Below, one piece after another: positions 7,977 to 16,369 of a stretch of 42,406 bases of DNA; within the stretch, counting starts at the first letter, position 1; each line of letters begins with the position of its first letter. Source of the DNA: a bacterium (GTDB taxonomy: Bacteria > Patescibacteriota > Microgenomatia > UBA8517); the NCBI GenBank assembly GCA_021790215.1, contig JAJYIG010000003.1, positions 1-42,406 of the forward strand, written 5' to 3'. The notes beneath the pieces are model-generated. The model searched no databases. It was not told the origin of the DNA and saw nothing but the letters and a program-made list of their open reading frames with translations. The translations under genes were made by a program, and so were the position numbers.

Positions 7977-9098
7977 ATGGAAGAAAATTCAAAGAGCTTA
8001 TTTAAAATACTTATTGGAGTCTTAGTTGTACTTGGAATTGTCACGAGCTATTTGTTAATCAAATTATTCTTGGTTACAAACACATCAATTGATTTAACCA
8101 AACTGGCACCCGGTAATACGAATCTTATTCCAATTTTTCTGACAGGGCTTTTAACTGGGGGTCTGACTTGTCTTGCGGTTCAGGGTGGTCTTTTGGCTTC
8201 CACTATTGCAATGCAGGAAGAGGAGAGGTTGGAAGAAAAAGGTAAGAAAAGCGGAAATGCGGTTCCAATATTGTCCTTTTTAATAGCAAAACTAATTGCT
8301 TATACGATTCTTGGATTTTTGTTGGGTTGGTTTGGATCACTTTTCCAATTATCCTTAACTGCTCAAGTAATAATGCAGTTTGTCGTGATCATTTTTATGA
8401 TAGGCACAGCTGGAAACATTTTAGAAGTTCACCCAATATTCAGATATTTTGCGATTCAACCTCCCAGATTTTTAACTAAAATAATTAGGAATCAATCCAA
8501 AAGTAAAAACATTTTCGCCCCTGCTTTTTTAGGGGCGCTTACAATTTTCATTCCTTGCGGAACAACCCAGGCGATGATGGCGTTGGCAATTGGAAGCGGA
8601 AAACCAATCTTGGGGGCTTCCATCCTTTTTTCATTTATCCTAGGCACGACCCCCCTCTTTTTCATTCTTGGTTATTTTGCAACAAAGCTAGGAGATACTT
8701 ATCAAAAAAAATTCATGAAAGTAGCCGCAGTCGCATTGATTTTACTATCAATATTTAATCTCAAAAATGCACTAGGGCTCGCCGGAATCAATATTGGATC
8801 GATCAAACCTTCAAATACTGGCGATGTTGCCGTTAATAATCCTACTATAGAGATAACTTCGAGTGGTTATTCTCCGGGAAGTATAAACGTTAAATCTGGA
8901 GCTAAAATCAAGCTAACATTAAATAACACTACGGGCGGTGGATGTATCCAATCCTTTGTAATACCGAAACTAGGAGTTCAGCAAGTTGTTAGAGAAGGAA
9001 CAACTCAAACTGTGGAATTTACCGCACCAGACCAAAAAGGCCAGATAGCTTTTATGTGCGGCATGGGAATGTTTAGAGGAGTAATTAATGTTATATGA
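7977..9098 (+). CDS. TauE/DsbD-like transporter fused to a C-terminal cupredoxin domain
   Basis: A 373-residue protein. The N-terminal part (about 15-265) has six or more membrane helices of the sulfite exporter/UreH-TM/DsbD_2 kind, with TGLLTGGLTC and FIPCGTTQAM as its two half-motifs. A linker leads to a cupredoxin-like domain (about 285-373) with a Cys in GGGCIQSF and the loop MCGMGMFRG. That domain mirrors the separate protein at 5391-5750. The layout suggests metal or electron transfer coupled to an extracytoplasmic copper site. It ends in an ATGA overlap with the HMA chaperone gene. Confidence 0.8.
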   Translation: MEENSKSLFKILIGVLVVLGIVTSYLLIKLFLVTNTSIDLTKLAPGNTNLIPIFLTGLLTGGLTCLAVQGGLLASTIAMQEEERLEEKGKKSGNAVPILSFLIAKLIAYTILGFLLGWFGSLFQLSLTAQVIMQFVVIIFMIGTAGNILEVHPIFRYFAIQPPRFLTKIIRNQSKSKNIFAPAFLGALTIFIPCGTTQAMMALAIGSGKPILGASILFSFILGTTPLFFILGYFATKLGDTYQKKFMKVAAVALILLSIFNLKNALGLAGINIGSIKPSNTGDVAVNNPTIEITSSGYSPGSINVKSGAKIKLTLNNTTGGGCIQSFVIPKLGVQQVVREGTTQTVEFTAPDQKGQIAFMCGMGMFRGVINVI

Positions 9099-9322
9099 GT
9101 AAAATTAGAGAGGCGAAATTCAAAATAGACGGTATGCACTGTGTAAGTTGCGCCATGAATATTGATTTTGATTTGGAAGATTTGGACGGAATTCACAGCG
9201 CAAAAACCAGTTATGCTAAATGCGAGTGTCAAGTTAAATATGACGAGGAAAAAATAAACCATAACGATGTGATATCACAAATTAATAAAACAGGATATAA
9301 AGTTAAGGAGGTGAGTATCTGA
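9095..9322 (+). CDS. HMA-domain copper chaperone
   Basis: A 75-residue single HMA domain with metal motif GMHCVSC (C16, C19) and an overall ferredoxin-like alpha/beta pattern. An additional CEC lies in the second half. It resembles CopZ and probably hands Cu(I) to the ATPase two genes upstream. Its start overlaps the previous stop as ATGA. Confidence 0.85.
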   Translation: MSKIREAKFKIDGMHCVSCAMNIDFDLEDLDGIHSAKTSYAKCECQVKYDEEKINHNDVISQINKTGYKVKEVSI

Positions 9323-9323
9323 G

Positions 9324-9515
9324 ATGATGAATTTTGGGTATTATGGAGGAGATTGGAATAATGTACCTAACTATATGCAACAAATGATGCAGAACTATTA
9401 TGGAGGGATAGCTCCTTTTGGAGGACTTCTGGGTTTTTTACAAGTTGTAATTTGCCTATTATTAATAGTTTTGCTGGTCGTGTTAATTAGATATTTTTGG
9501 TTGAAGGCCAAATAA
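9324..9515 (+). CDS. Met/Tyr/Gly-rich small membrane protein
   Basis: A 63-residue protein. Residues 1-30 are rich in Met, Tyr, Asn and Gly (NYMQQMMQNYYGG); one long hydrophobic helix follows (about 33-57) and a short basic tail. No family is recognised. Methionine-rich surfaces often bind Cu(I), and it closes the copper operon, so metal binding is plausible. An AAGGAGG site lies about 12 nt upstream; the adjacent ATG at 9327 is an alternative start. Only 9 nt separate it from the convergent recombinase gene, with no visible terminator. Confidence 0.6.
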   Translation: MMNFGYYGGDWNNVPNYMQQMMQNYYGGIAPFGGLLGFLQVVICLLLIVLLVVLIRYFWLKAK

Positions 9516-9524
9516 AAAAAACAC

Positions 9525-10829
9525 CTAATGTGCTCTAAGTGAAGTTATGTTCCCATTCTGGACGAATAGAGGAAAGTTAAAAAGATTAAATAGCTCCCGT
9601 TTTTCTTCTATATTTTTATTTGTTATTACATATCTCGCATAATCTCGTATATCCCAAATTCTTGAGTTTGGATTAATATCTTGTTGGAGAAAAATTGCCT
9701 CTCTCATTCTTTTGAATTCGTTTAGACCCTCTTGAATTTTATCTGTTAAGACTAACTCATGAGAATGGGCAATATACATAAAATTGATAAGTTTCAGCAA
9801 GCTTCTTTCTAATTCTTCTTCAGAAATGTACGGTTCCTTACAAGTGTGATCAATTTGCCTCGAGCAGTGATAGTAAATATGATATCTAGGCTCCTTATTT
9901 AATCTTTCTCTATATCTATCTTCTCCAACAATACTTGCTTTACAATTCGCACATTTGAGCAATCCCCTATATGTAAAGGTCTTTGATCCCCATTTAGATT
10001 TTTTGGGAACTACTAATTTTTTCTGAACTTTATCGAATATTTCTTTTGTGATCAAAGGCGGGTAGGATCCTTTGTACCAATTTCCGCTTTTTAACGGAAA
10101 TTCAAACTCTCCGTAATAAAACGGGTTTCTTAACATTAAATATATCTGACTAAGGCTAACCGGAATACCTGATTTGTTAGAAAATTTTATTTCGTCTAAC
10201 CATTTTTTGATCTTTCTACCACTTGCATTTTCTTCAATAACTTTTGTGAACATTTGGGTAATAATTGGGCTTCTTTCCGGATCAAGTATTACGTCTTTTA
10301 TGCCATTAAAACTTCTATTCATATATCCAATTGGGCTAGGCCCCGGTCGCCATCCCATCTCGCATTTTGCCCTGATTCCTCGTTTTACATTTATTCCTTT
10401 TTGGTCATTCTCGAGTTTTGCCTGGGAGCAAAGAATCATTAAAAGAAACTTCTCATTGGGATTATTTGAAAACATTTGTGAGAAAGTTCTAATTTGTAAA
10501 AGCTTTCCCTGATCCATTAAGTCGACTAAATTTCCCAAATCGCCAGCGTTACGTGACAATCTATCTGGTGCCCATGTAAGAATTCCGTTAAATCTTTTTT
10601 CTCGGATGTCGCTAAGGAGTTTCATGAACATCGGGCGTTGTCCTGAATCTTTTGCCGAGTGGCTTTCCTGTAGAATTTCAGTTACCTTCAAACCTTCTTT
10701 AATCGCAAGAGCCTGCATCTCCTTTAATTGGCTATCAATACTCATTACTTGCCGTTCGTCACTTTCTGATGACTTTCTTGCATACAAACAATAGTTTATA
10801 GGTTGTTCTAAGGGTAGGGTTGTTTCCAT
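9525..10829 (-). CDS. Large serine recombinase
   Basis: A 434-residue site-specific recombinase. The N-terminal resolvase fold (about 10-150) has the catalytic signature YARKSSES, with R18 and nucleophile S20 or S21, and the downstream WAPDRLSRN. The Recombinase domain follows (PIGYMNR region, about 160-265). Next comes a zinc beta-ribbon (CANCKAS and YHCSRQIDHTC) and a helical tail. Large serine recombinases integrate and excise phages or elements without host factors. The start codon lies within a direct repeat that recurs at 14355, as expected for an att site overlapping int. It faces the copper operon convergently. Confidence 0.92.
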   Translation of the reverse strand: METTLPLEQPINYCLYARKSSESDERQVMSIDSQLKEMQALAIKEGLKVTEILQESHSAKDSGQRPMFMKLLSDIREKRFNGILTWAPDRLSRNAGDLGNLVDLMDQGKLLQIRTFSQMFSNNPNEKFLLMILCSQAKLENDQKGINVKRGIRAKCEMGWRPGPSPIGYMNRSFNGIKDVILDPERSPIITQMFTKVIEENASGRKIKKWLDEIKFSNKSGIPVSLSQIYLMLRNPFYYGEFEFPLKSGNWYKGSYPPLITKEIFDKVQKKLVVPKKSKWGSKTFTYRGLLKCANCKASIVGEDRYRERLNKEPRYHIYYHCSRQIDHTCKEPYISEEELERSLLKLINFMYIAHSHELVLTDKIQEGLNEFKRMREAIFLQQDINPNSRIWDIRDYARYVITNKNIEEKRELFNLFNFPLFVQNGNITSLRAH

Positions 10830-10842
10830 CAGGATGGAGAGT
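10804..10842. repeat. Left copy of att-like direct repeat over the recombinase start codon
   Basis: This 39-bp core is identical to 14355-14393, exactly 3,551 bp away. Weaker similarity extends to 10866 on one side and to about 10798 on the other. It contains the recombinase ATG (10827-10829) and codons 1-8. It marks one edge of the ArsR-ATPase cassette and is a candidate attachment site. Confidence 0.8.
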
Positions 10843-10875
10843 ACCGCAAAAATTGTAAAAGTCTAGAGGTATAGC

Positions 10876-13512
10876 CTAAGTATTAGTTCTTTTCAGTAGT
10901 CGGGCAGAGTTTAGAAAAACAGCGACATCAGGGAATGATTGGGCGGCAGCTGCAAATACTGGAGGTAAAAATCCGATTGAGGCTAATCCCATTCCTACAA
11001 TATCAAAACCTATTCCTAAGGCGATATTTTGTTTAATCGTGCTAAAGGTTTTCTTGGCAATAGCAATTGCTTCCGGGAGTTGATTCCAATCATCTCCCAT
11101 CAGCACCACATCGGCGGCTTCTAGGGCAATATCAGTACCGGCTGCACCCATACCGATGCCCACATCGGCCTGTGAAAGTGAAGGTGCGTCATTTACTCCG
11201 TCACCCACCATTGCTACTTTGTACCCTCGTTCTTGTAAATCTTTTACCACCTGAATTTTGTCTTCAGGTAATAATTCCGCCTGACAATCAATGCCTAAAG
11301 CAGATGCCACTGTTTGAGCAGAGTGTTTATTATCTCCGGTCAGCATGATGATCTTTTTAAACCCGAGTTTCTTTAGTGTTTCTATCGCCGGTTTCACTTC
11401 GTTACGGATAATATCAGTGATTGCCAACAAACCCAAAACACCCTCTTTTCTATTGGCTAAGATCAAGACGGTTTTTCCTTGTTTCTCAGATGCTTCAATC
11501 AGGTCTTTTGTTTTAAAGTTGATGGTAATACCCTGTTCATGGAGCAATTTTTGATTACCCAAATAATGGGTTTGCTTTTTAATACTGGCGATCACCCCTT
11601 TACCGGCAAGAGTCGAAAACTTGTCCGGTTCGGATAGATGTACAGCCAACTCAGCCGCCTTATCAAGCACGGATTTAGCCAAAACATGCTCTGAATACCG
11701 TTCCACTGATGCAGCAATCGAAAGGATGTCATCGCTTGTCAAATTAGAAACAGAAATAATATCGGTTACCTGCGGTCTGCCAAAGGTTAAGGTGCCGGTC
11801 TTGTCCACCAATAGCACATTTACTTTAGCTAACAGTTCCAGATAACGACCACCTTTAATGAGAATCCCTTGCTTGGCCGCTCTACCTGTTGCCGCTACCA
11901 CAGCCATAGGAGTCGATAAGGCCACGGCACAGGGACAAGCTACTACCAGTACGGCAATTGTTGCAGATAAGTTTCTGGTGAATAAATATGTCGCGGTGGC
12001 AACTAGGATTACCAAAGGCAAGTAATAACCGCTAAACCGGTCAGCAAACTTTTGAATAGGTGCCTTATTTGTTTCAGCCTCTTCAACCAGATGAATAATT
12101 TTACCCAAAGTAGTATCGGCTCCTACCCGGTTTACCTTGATCTCCAAATGACCTGATTGATTCATTGTGGAAGCAAAAACCTGACTTCCCAGTTCAATCC
12201 GAACAGGTGTAGATTCGCCGGTAATTGTCGCCTGGTCCACCGCACTGACCCCTCGGGAGACAATACCGTCAACAGGAATTCTCTCACCGGGTTTAACCAC
12301 TATCGTGTCTCCAACGATAATATCTGTAATATTGACTTCAACTTCCTTACCTCCTTTTTTAATCCACGCCGTGGTGGGAGCCAATTTAATAAGTTCATTG
12401 ATTGCTTGGCGGGAACGGTCAACAGTAAAACTTTCCAAAAAATGAGCAATGCGCACAAAAAATACAATTAATAATGCGGCAGATAGCTCATGTGAGACGG
12501 AAGCCGCGGTTATACCCACAGTCATGATCAAATCGGTATTGACCTCCTTGTGTAGTAGGTTTTGCAGGGCACTTTTAAAAATCGGATAGCCTCCAACTAA
12601 AACAGCACCAATCAAAAGCCAGTTCGGAATGGGAACAAGTACAGCCTCAAGAATACCAAGTCGTTCAAAGACAATTTCGACTAACAAAAGAACGGCTAAA
12701 AAACCAACAAAAGCAAAAGTAATGATGCCGTCAATCTTGATTCCCTGGGTTTTTGCATCGTTTACCACCTTAAGCCCTGAGCGTTGAATCAACTGTTTAA
12801 TATCAGCCAGCGAAATTATATTTTCGTCATAAGTCAGAGATACTTTTTCAGCAGTAAAAAGAAAGTTATAAGTACTGATACCCGTCTGTGTTTTAAGCAC
12901 TTTCTCCAAAGGAAGAGCGCATTCAGGGCAATCTAATCCTTTCACTTTTAGACTTATCTCTTTTATCGCTTGAGTCTTTGCCGTTGAGTCGATAGTTAGC
13001 CCTGCAACATTTTCAGTCGATTGACGGCTACACTGTCCTTCAGCACACGTATTACAGTTATTATCTTTTCTAATTCGATAAAAACCATATATAACAGAAA
13101 GCAAGGTTAAACCGGCAATAATTGGTTTGGTAACACCCAAAAACGAGACTCCAAATATCCCGGCATAGATAGCCAGCATGGGTGATCCGCAGCAGCCAAT
13201 TAAAAAACAGCCGGCAATCGATAAAATGGAAACCAAGGACAGTCCACCAAAAACGCCTTTCAGATTGCCAGGAGAGGAACGGCGACGGTCTAGATAATTA
13301 ATAAAGGTAAATGTCATAAATGCCGTAGCCAAAGCATAGGAAAAGCCAAGGAAATAGTCCCTTTGATCAAAATATCCTTGAATAATTAGTGGAATCTGGC
13401 TGTTATCGACCACCCAGGGAGAAAAAAGTGTTTTGCTTAATATTCGAAAGCCAAAGTGGAGAACAAAAACGGCTATAAATACGACAAATGGGAGGTAATG
13501 TCTAAATTTCAT
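10876..13512 (-). CDS. Zn/Cd-type P1B ATPase with extra N-terminal MerT-like membrane module
   Basis: An 878-residue protein, longer than usual. Residues 1-145 form about four membrane helices with GCCGSP (C107, C108), reminiscent of MerT-type mercury transporters. A cysteine-rich linker follows (C153, C156, C161). The HMA domain has GLDCPEC (C195, C198), a DCxxC form typical of ZntA/CadA. The ATPase core has TGES (431), CPC (526-528), DKTGT with D570, GDGVNDAPS, and a last helix with FPDVAVFLNSARLL, where the Asp fits Zn/Cd/Pb pumps. It overlaps the OB-fold gene by 4 nt and lies under an ArsR-type promoter. Substrate Zn, Cd, Pb or Hg is inferred. The N-terminal module could receive metal from outside or from a carrier. 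Confidence 0.88.
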   Translation of the reverse strand: MKFRHYLPFVVFIAVFVLHFGFRILSKTLFSPWVVDNSQIPLIIQGYFDQRDYFLGFSYALATAFMTFTFINYLDRRRSSPGNLKGVFGGLSLVSILSIAGCFLIGCCGSPMLAIYAGIFGVSFLGVTKPIIAGLTLLSVIYGFYRIRKDNNCNTCAEGQCSRQSTENVAGLTIDSTAKTQAIKEISLKVKGLDCPECALPLEKVLKTQTGISTYNFLFTAEKVSLTYDENIISLADIKQLIQRSGLKVVNDAKTQGIKIDGIITFAFVGFLAVLLLVEIVFERLGILEAVLVPIPNWLLIGAVLVGGYPIFKSALQNLLHKEVNTDLIMTVGITAASVSHELSAALLIVFFVRIAHFLESFTVDRSRQAINELIKLAPTTAWIKKGGKEVEVNITDIIVGDTIVVKPGERIPVDGIVSRGVSAVDQATITGESTPVRIELGSQVFASTMNQSGHLEIKVNRVGADTTLGKIIHLVEEAETNKAPIQKFADRFSGYYLPLVILVATATYLFTRNLSATIAVLVVACPCAVALSTPMAVVAATGRAAKQGILIKGGRYLELLAKVNVLLVDKTGTLTFGRPQVTDIISVSNLTSDDILSIAASVERYSEHVLAKSVLDKAAELAVHLSEPDKFSTLAGKGVIASIKKQTHYLGNQKLLHEQGITINFKTKDLIEASEKQGKTVLILANRKEGVLGLLAITDIIRNEVKPAIETLKKLGFKKIIMLTGDNKHSAQTVASALGIDCQAELLPEDKIQVVKDLQERGYKVAMVGDGVNDAPSLSQADVGIGMGAAGTDIALEAADVVLMGDDWNQLPEAIAIAKKTFSTIKQNIALGIGFDIVGMGLASIGFLPPVFAAAAQSFPDVAVFLNSARLLKRTNT

Positions 13513-13931
13513 TGGGGTTTGAGCTGTGAGGCCTTAATTATTAACTTACCCGAGCCGTCACGGAACACTGTGCCTGAAACTTGGACAAAATCTTTAACAT
13601 TGGGTAGGGTTCCTGAGTAACTTACCGGAATCTGATTGATGGCGCAAGTGACTACCCCGCAATTGGCAAATTCCTTGTTATCAATAATCACCAGTGTTTG
13701 GCTTTCCGGATAAACAAAGGAAACTACCCCTCTAAGATTTATTGATTTATCAAGGTATTGGTTGACATTGTCTGCCATAGTATTAACGTCTAGGACGGTT
13801 CCTGAATTTATTTGGCTAAGGTTGTTCGTACTATTTGTTGCTTTGATCAGCGTTTCGTATTTGACGATTAAGCCAACTCCAATAAGCAGCATTATTATTA
13901 AAACGATAGATAAATATTTTGTTGATTTCAT
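13509..13931 (-). CDS. Membrane-anchored OB-fold-like protein
   Basis: 140 residues from ATG 13931; a GTG at 13952 is possible but would overlap the ArsR gene. An N-terminal transmembrane anchor is followed by a short linker. The C-terminal domain of about 95 residues has the strand order of small OB-fold domains: INLRGVVSFVYPE, TLVIID, FVQVSGTVF, KLIIKASQL. Two cysteines (NCGVVTC) lie in the middle. The exported domain could bind the metal or help the adjacent ATPase. The 3' end overlaps the ATPase start by 4 nt, indicating coupling. Function unknown. Confidence 0.6.
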   Translation of the reverse strand: MKSTKYLSIVLIIMLLIGVGLIVKYETLIKATNSTNNLSQINSGTVLDVNTMADNVNQYLDKSINLRGVVSFVYPESQTLVIIDNKEFANCGVVTCAINQIPVSYSGTLPNVKDFVQVSGTVFRDGSGKLIIKASQLKPQ

Positions 13932-13936
13932 AATTT

Positions 13937-14266
13937 TTAGTATCTGGTACACTCAAAAATATTATTGGCGGTCAACTTCAAGATACTTTGCCCGAGTTTT
14001 ATCAGTTCGGCGATTTTTTCATCCACCAAACAATAAAAAACCTGTCTGCCGTCTTGTCTGCTTTGAACTAAGCCGCACTCCTTAAGACAACTTAGGTGGG
14101 CTGAAACATTTGGTTGTGACAAACCCGTAACTTCAACTACCTCATTCACTGACTTTTCTTTGTCGATTAAGGATTTAAGAATTGCCAAACGGGAACTGTC
14201 GGCAAAACCGTTAAAAAGACGGGCTTCTAGTTGGATAGTGTTTTGATTGGTGATATTACGACTCAT
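13937..14266 (-). CDS. ArsR/SmtB-family metal-responsive repressor
   Basis: 109 residues from ATG 14266. The upstream in-frame GTG/ATG codons lie within the operator and are less likely. The winged helix-turn-helix has LARLFNGFADSSRLAIL-type helices, the recognition helix LSQPNVSAHLSCLKECGLV and the wing RQDGRQVFY. Cysteines are present at CLKEC and near the C-terminus (ECTRY). The ELCVCDL site of ArsR and CadC is absent, so the metal site differs. It probably represses its own operon with the ATPase. A perfect 9-6-9 inverted repeat abuts the start codon. Confidence 0.88.
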   Translation of the reverse strand: MSRNITNQNTIQLEARLFNGFADSSRLAILKSLIDKEKSVNEVVEVTGLSQPNVSAHLSCLKECGLVQSRQDGRQVFYCLVDEKIAELIKLGQSILKLTANNIFECTRY

Positions 14267-14320
14267 ATATATAATCGTGTAATTATATATCAATATATTA
14301 ATATTTTTTCAGATTGTCAA
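14267..14320 (-). promoter_or_regulatory. Promoter and ArsR-type operator of the metal cassette
   Basis: Reading on the minus strand: -35 TTGACA (14315-14320), a 17-nt spacer, then -10 TATATT (14292-14297). A perfect inverted repeat ATATATAAT-N6-ATTATATAT (14267-14290) covers the expected transcription start and touches the ATG at 14266. Placement and symmetry fit autorepression by the ArsR protein. Confidence 0.8.
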
Positions 14321-14354
14321 TAACACTACATTTTATAAGTATTATGTTATGGGC

Positions 14355-14393
14355 TGTTCTAAGGGTAGGGTTGTTTCCATCAGGATGGAGAGT
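14355..14393. repeat. Right copy of att-like direct repeat with a recombinase start fragment
   Basis: Identical over 39 bp to 10804-10842, with partial similarity out to 14417. Read on the minus strand it encodes M-E-T-T-L-P-L-E-Q-P-I, then leaves frame. Just beyond the identical core, codons for Gln and Pro differ from the intact gene only at third positions (CAG/CAA, CCC/CCT). This is what one expects from the 5' end of a second recombinase allele. Confidence 0.8.
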
Positions 14394-14441
14394 GCCGTAA
14401 GGATAGATGAAGTCTAGTCACAAGAACAAAACTTATCATAG

Positions 14442-15950
14442 TTACCAGTTATCATCACTGTTGAAAGACAGTGAACGACTAATGCTTTCGTACGGGCCGA
14501 TACAAGGTACGAAATATACGTCAATACCCGGGGTGCTGGCCACTTCTAAGATTTTTAATAGAAGAAGTGAAAAAGCATCTGCCAAATCATCATGCCTTTC
14601 GATTCCGAATCCTGTTAACTGATTTATTAATTCTTCAGCGCCGTATCTTGGAAACCAAACTTTTCCTTGTTGAATTATATGAGTAACTAAAGCGAGTCTG
14701 GTTCTTTTGTCCTGGCCATGAATTTGGACTCCCTCGACGAGAATACTTTTGCTACTCAGATAATCAATGAAGGCTTTTTGATAACCGACCTCTTCGATAA
14801 ATAACTTCGTTTGTTCCCCATTTACTACAGTTTTTGAAAGTGAAATAGCAACATCAACCGTTGTCGGAAAATCCATCCTTTTATTTATAGGGTTTGGTAG
14901 GATATACACACCCAACTTTTCTCCCCGACCAAACATATATGCAGAAACCATTGCGGTGTAATCTGCCGATTCTCTTTCAGAGATAGCAAGATCAATTCCT
15001 ACTGCTGCAAATTCAAAATCATCTGCATCTGGGGAAGGGAGATTATCATAAAATTTAATCCACTCACGTTTAACAAGTCTATCCTCGTCTGAAATAATTT
15101 TGAGTAAATATTCACGATAGAAAGCTGACTCCTGCAAAAATGTTTTCTTTAGTTTTTCGACATCTTCCATGGTGGGGTATTTGGCGGGCCACAAAATATT
15201 TTTACCGTCATCAATAAGGGGATATTCAAAAAATTCTCCCGATAATCTTCCCTCATAGATAGATTTTTTAAATCTCATAATTAAACTGTCCTCGTGAAGA
15301 AGATTTCCGATTACCAAGGTCTTTGTATTTTTATCTCCTACTGGAACAATTTCGGCGTTAAACCATGTATTGGTTCGGTCCCGTCCCTCTTTGGTTTTAA
15401 CGCTGTTTATATCTTCAATATCATCACAAATGATTAGATCGGGTCTATATTGTTCATGCCTTATCCCGCGGATACTTTGTTCGGTAGAAACAGCCGCAAT
15501 CCTTGCTCCGAACTTTGGGATTACAATTGAGTTGGATCCCCACTCGTCTTCCGGTGATTCAAATGGCCCGATATCGGCCTTAAGTAAGTCGTTACTTTCC
15601 AGTTCCCGCTTTATATTTTCCAAGTGCAGTTTTGCCTGCGCTTGGGTTTGGCTGACAATTAATACAAACTTTTTTTGCTGAATTCCTACGATTGACCAAA
15701 TCACATAGGAAAGAGTGACCAGAGTTGACTTTGCCGATCCGCGAAACGCCACAAGAACGGCGAACTCAACATTTTCTTCAGTCAATTTAAATATCTCATG
15801 ATGGAATGGTGCAAACTCACAGTTTATGTAGTGGGGTAGATAAAGTGAGAAAAACCAATAATGGCTTTTCCTGGCAAGAGCACGCCTGATTTTTCTGTCT
15901 CTCCTGATCTTATTCAACTCTTCCTGACCGAGTTGTGGAAAATAAGTCAT
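14442..15950 (-). CDS. terL: Phage terminase large subunit
   Basis: A 502-residue protein with the two-domain TerL layout. The ATPase half has a Walker A-like FRGSAKST (69-76) and Walker B LIICDDIED (D176, D177). The RNase H-like nuclease half has GIDLAISE and the late acidic motif RHDDLADAF. TerL packages phage DNA into proheads and cuts it. It overlaps the small subunit gene by 4 nt. No portal or capsid gene follows; the metal cassette and recombinase come next. Length is normal and all catalytic motifs are intact, so it is probably functional. Confidence 0.9.
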   Translation of the reverse strand: MTYFPQLGQEELNKIRRDRKIRRALARKSHYWFFSLYLPHYINCEFAPFHHEIFKLTEENVEFAVLVAFRGSAKSTLVTLSYVIWSIVGIQQKKFVLIVSQTQAQAKLHLENIKRELESNDLLKADIGPFESPEDEWGSNSIVIPKFGARIAAVSTEQSIRGIRHEQYRPDLIICDDIEDINSVKTKEGRDRTNTWFNAEIVPVGDKNTKTLVIGNLLHEDSLIMRFKKSIYEGRLSGEFFEYPLIDDGKNILWPAKYPTMEDVEKLKKTFLQESAFYREYLLKIISDEDRLVKREWIKFYDNLPSPDADDFEFAAVGIDLAISERESADYTAMVSAYMFGRGEKLGVYILPNPINKRMDFPTTVDVAISLSKTVVNGEQTKLFIEEVGYQKAFIDYLSSKSILVEGVQIHGQDKRTRLALVTHIIQQGKVWFPRYGAEELINQLTGFGIERHDDLADAFSLLLLKILEVASTPGIDVYFVPCIGPYESISRSLSFNSDDNW

Positions 15951-16369
15951 TTTTGCCCCTCCTTTTCTACTGCCGGAATTAGTGAAGCCAGCTGTAAGGC
16001 TTTTGTCACCAACGCTTCCTGTTCAGGGGTTAATGTTTCGTTTTGATTCTTTAAATTCGCTGTAACTTCAACCTTGGTTGCATAAGCTTGATGGTGGTGC
16101 TTTAACCAGAAAATAATAGCTGTCATGTTTTGATCCTTTATGGCCGTCAGGAGCTGGCTCTCCGCCATATCATTCACTAGAGCAGACCCTGCTTCCAGGG
16201 CCAACTCCGCTTCTTTTGCAAACTTTTCGTCATTTATTTTCCATCTGTAATATGTAGCCCTGGCTATCCCGATTTTTCTGCATGCAACCTCAACTACGGG
16301 AGTCTCCTTTAATTTTTCCAGTAAATCTTTCTTCTGAATTGATTGTCTTTTGATAATTGTATTTGTCAT
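15947..16369 (-). CDS. Phage small terminase-like HTH protein
   Basis: 140 residues from ATG 16369, which overlaps the upstream stop as ATGA; the longer frame to 16408 would run into the methyltransferase gene. An N-terminal helix-turn-helix (CRKIGIARATYYRWK) is followed by a helical region (FAKEAELALEAG) like phBC6A51-type and small terminase proteins. TerS binds the packaging site and recruits TerL, encoded directly downstream with a 4-nt overlap. The identification depends partly on that position. Confidence 0.75.
   Translation of the reverse strand: MTNTIIKRQSIQKKDLLEKLKETPVVEVACRKIGIARATYYRWKINDEKFAKEAELALEAGSALVNDMAESQLLTAIKDQNMTAIIFWLKHHHQAYATKVEVTANLKNQNETLTPEQEALVTKALQLASLIPAVEKEGQK

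Larger units (their letters stand above)
10843..14354. mobile_element. Metal-efflux cassette between att-like repeats
   Basis: The segment between the two 39-bp repeats holds a complete regulated operon: promoter and operator, arsR-type gene, OB-fold gene and Zn/Cd ATPase, all on the minus strand. It contains no recombinase of its own. It separates large terminase from recombinase, so it looks like cargo inserted at, or captured by, the element's own attachment site. Confidence 0.6.
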
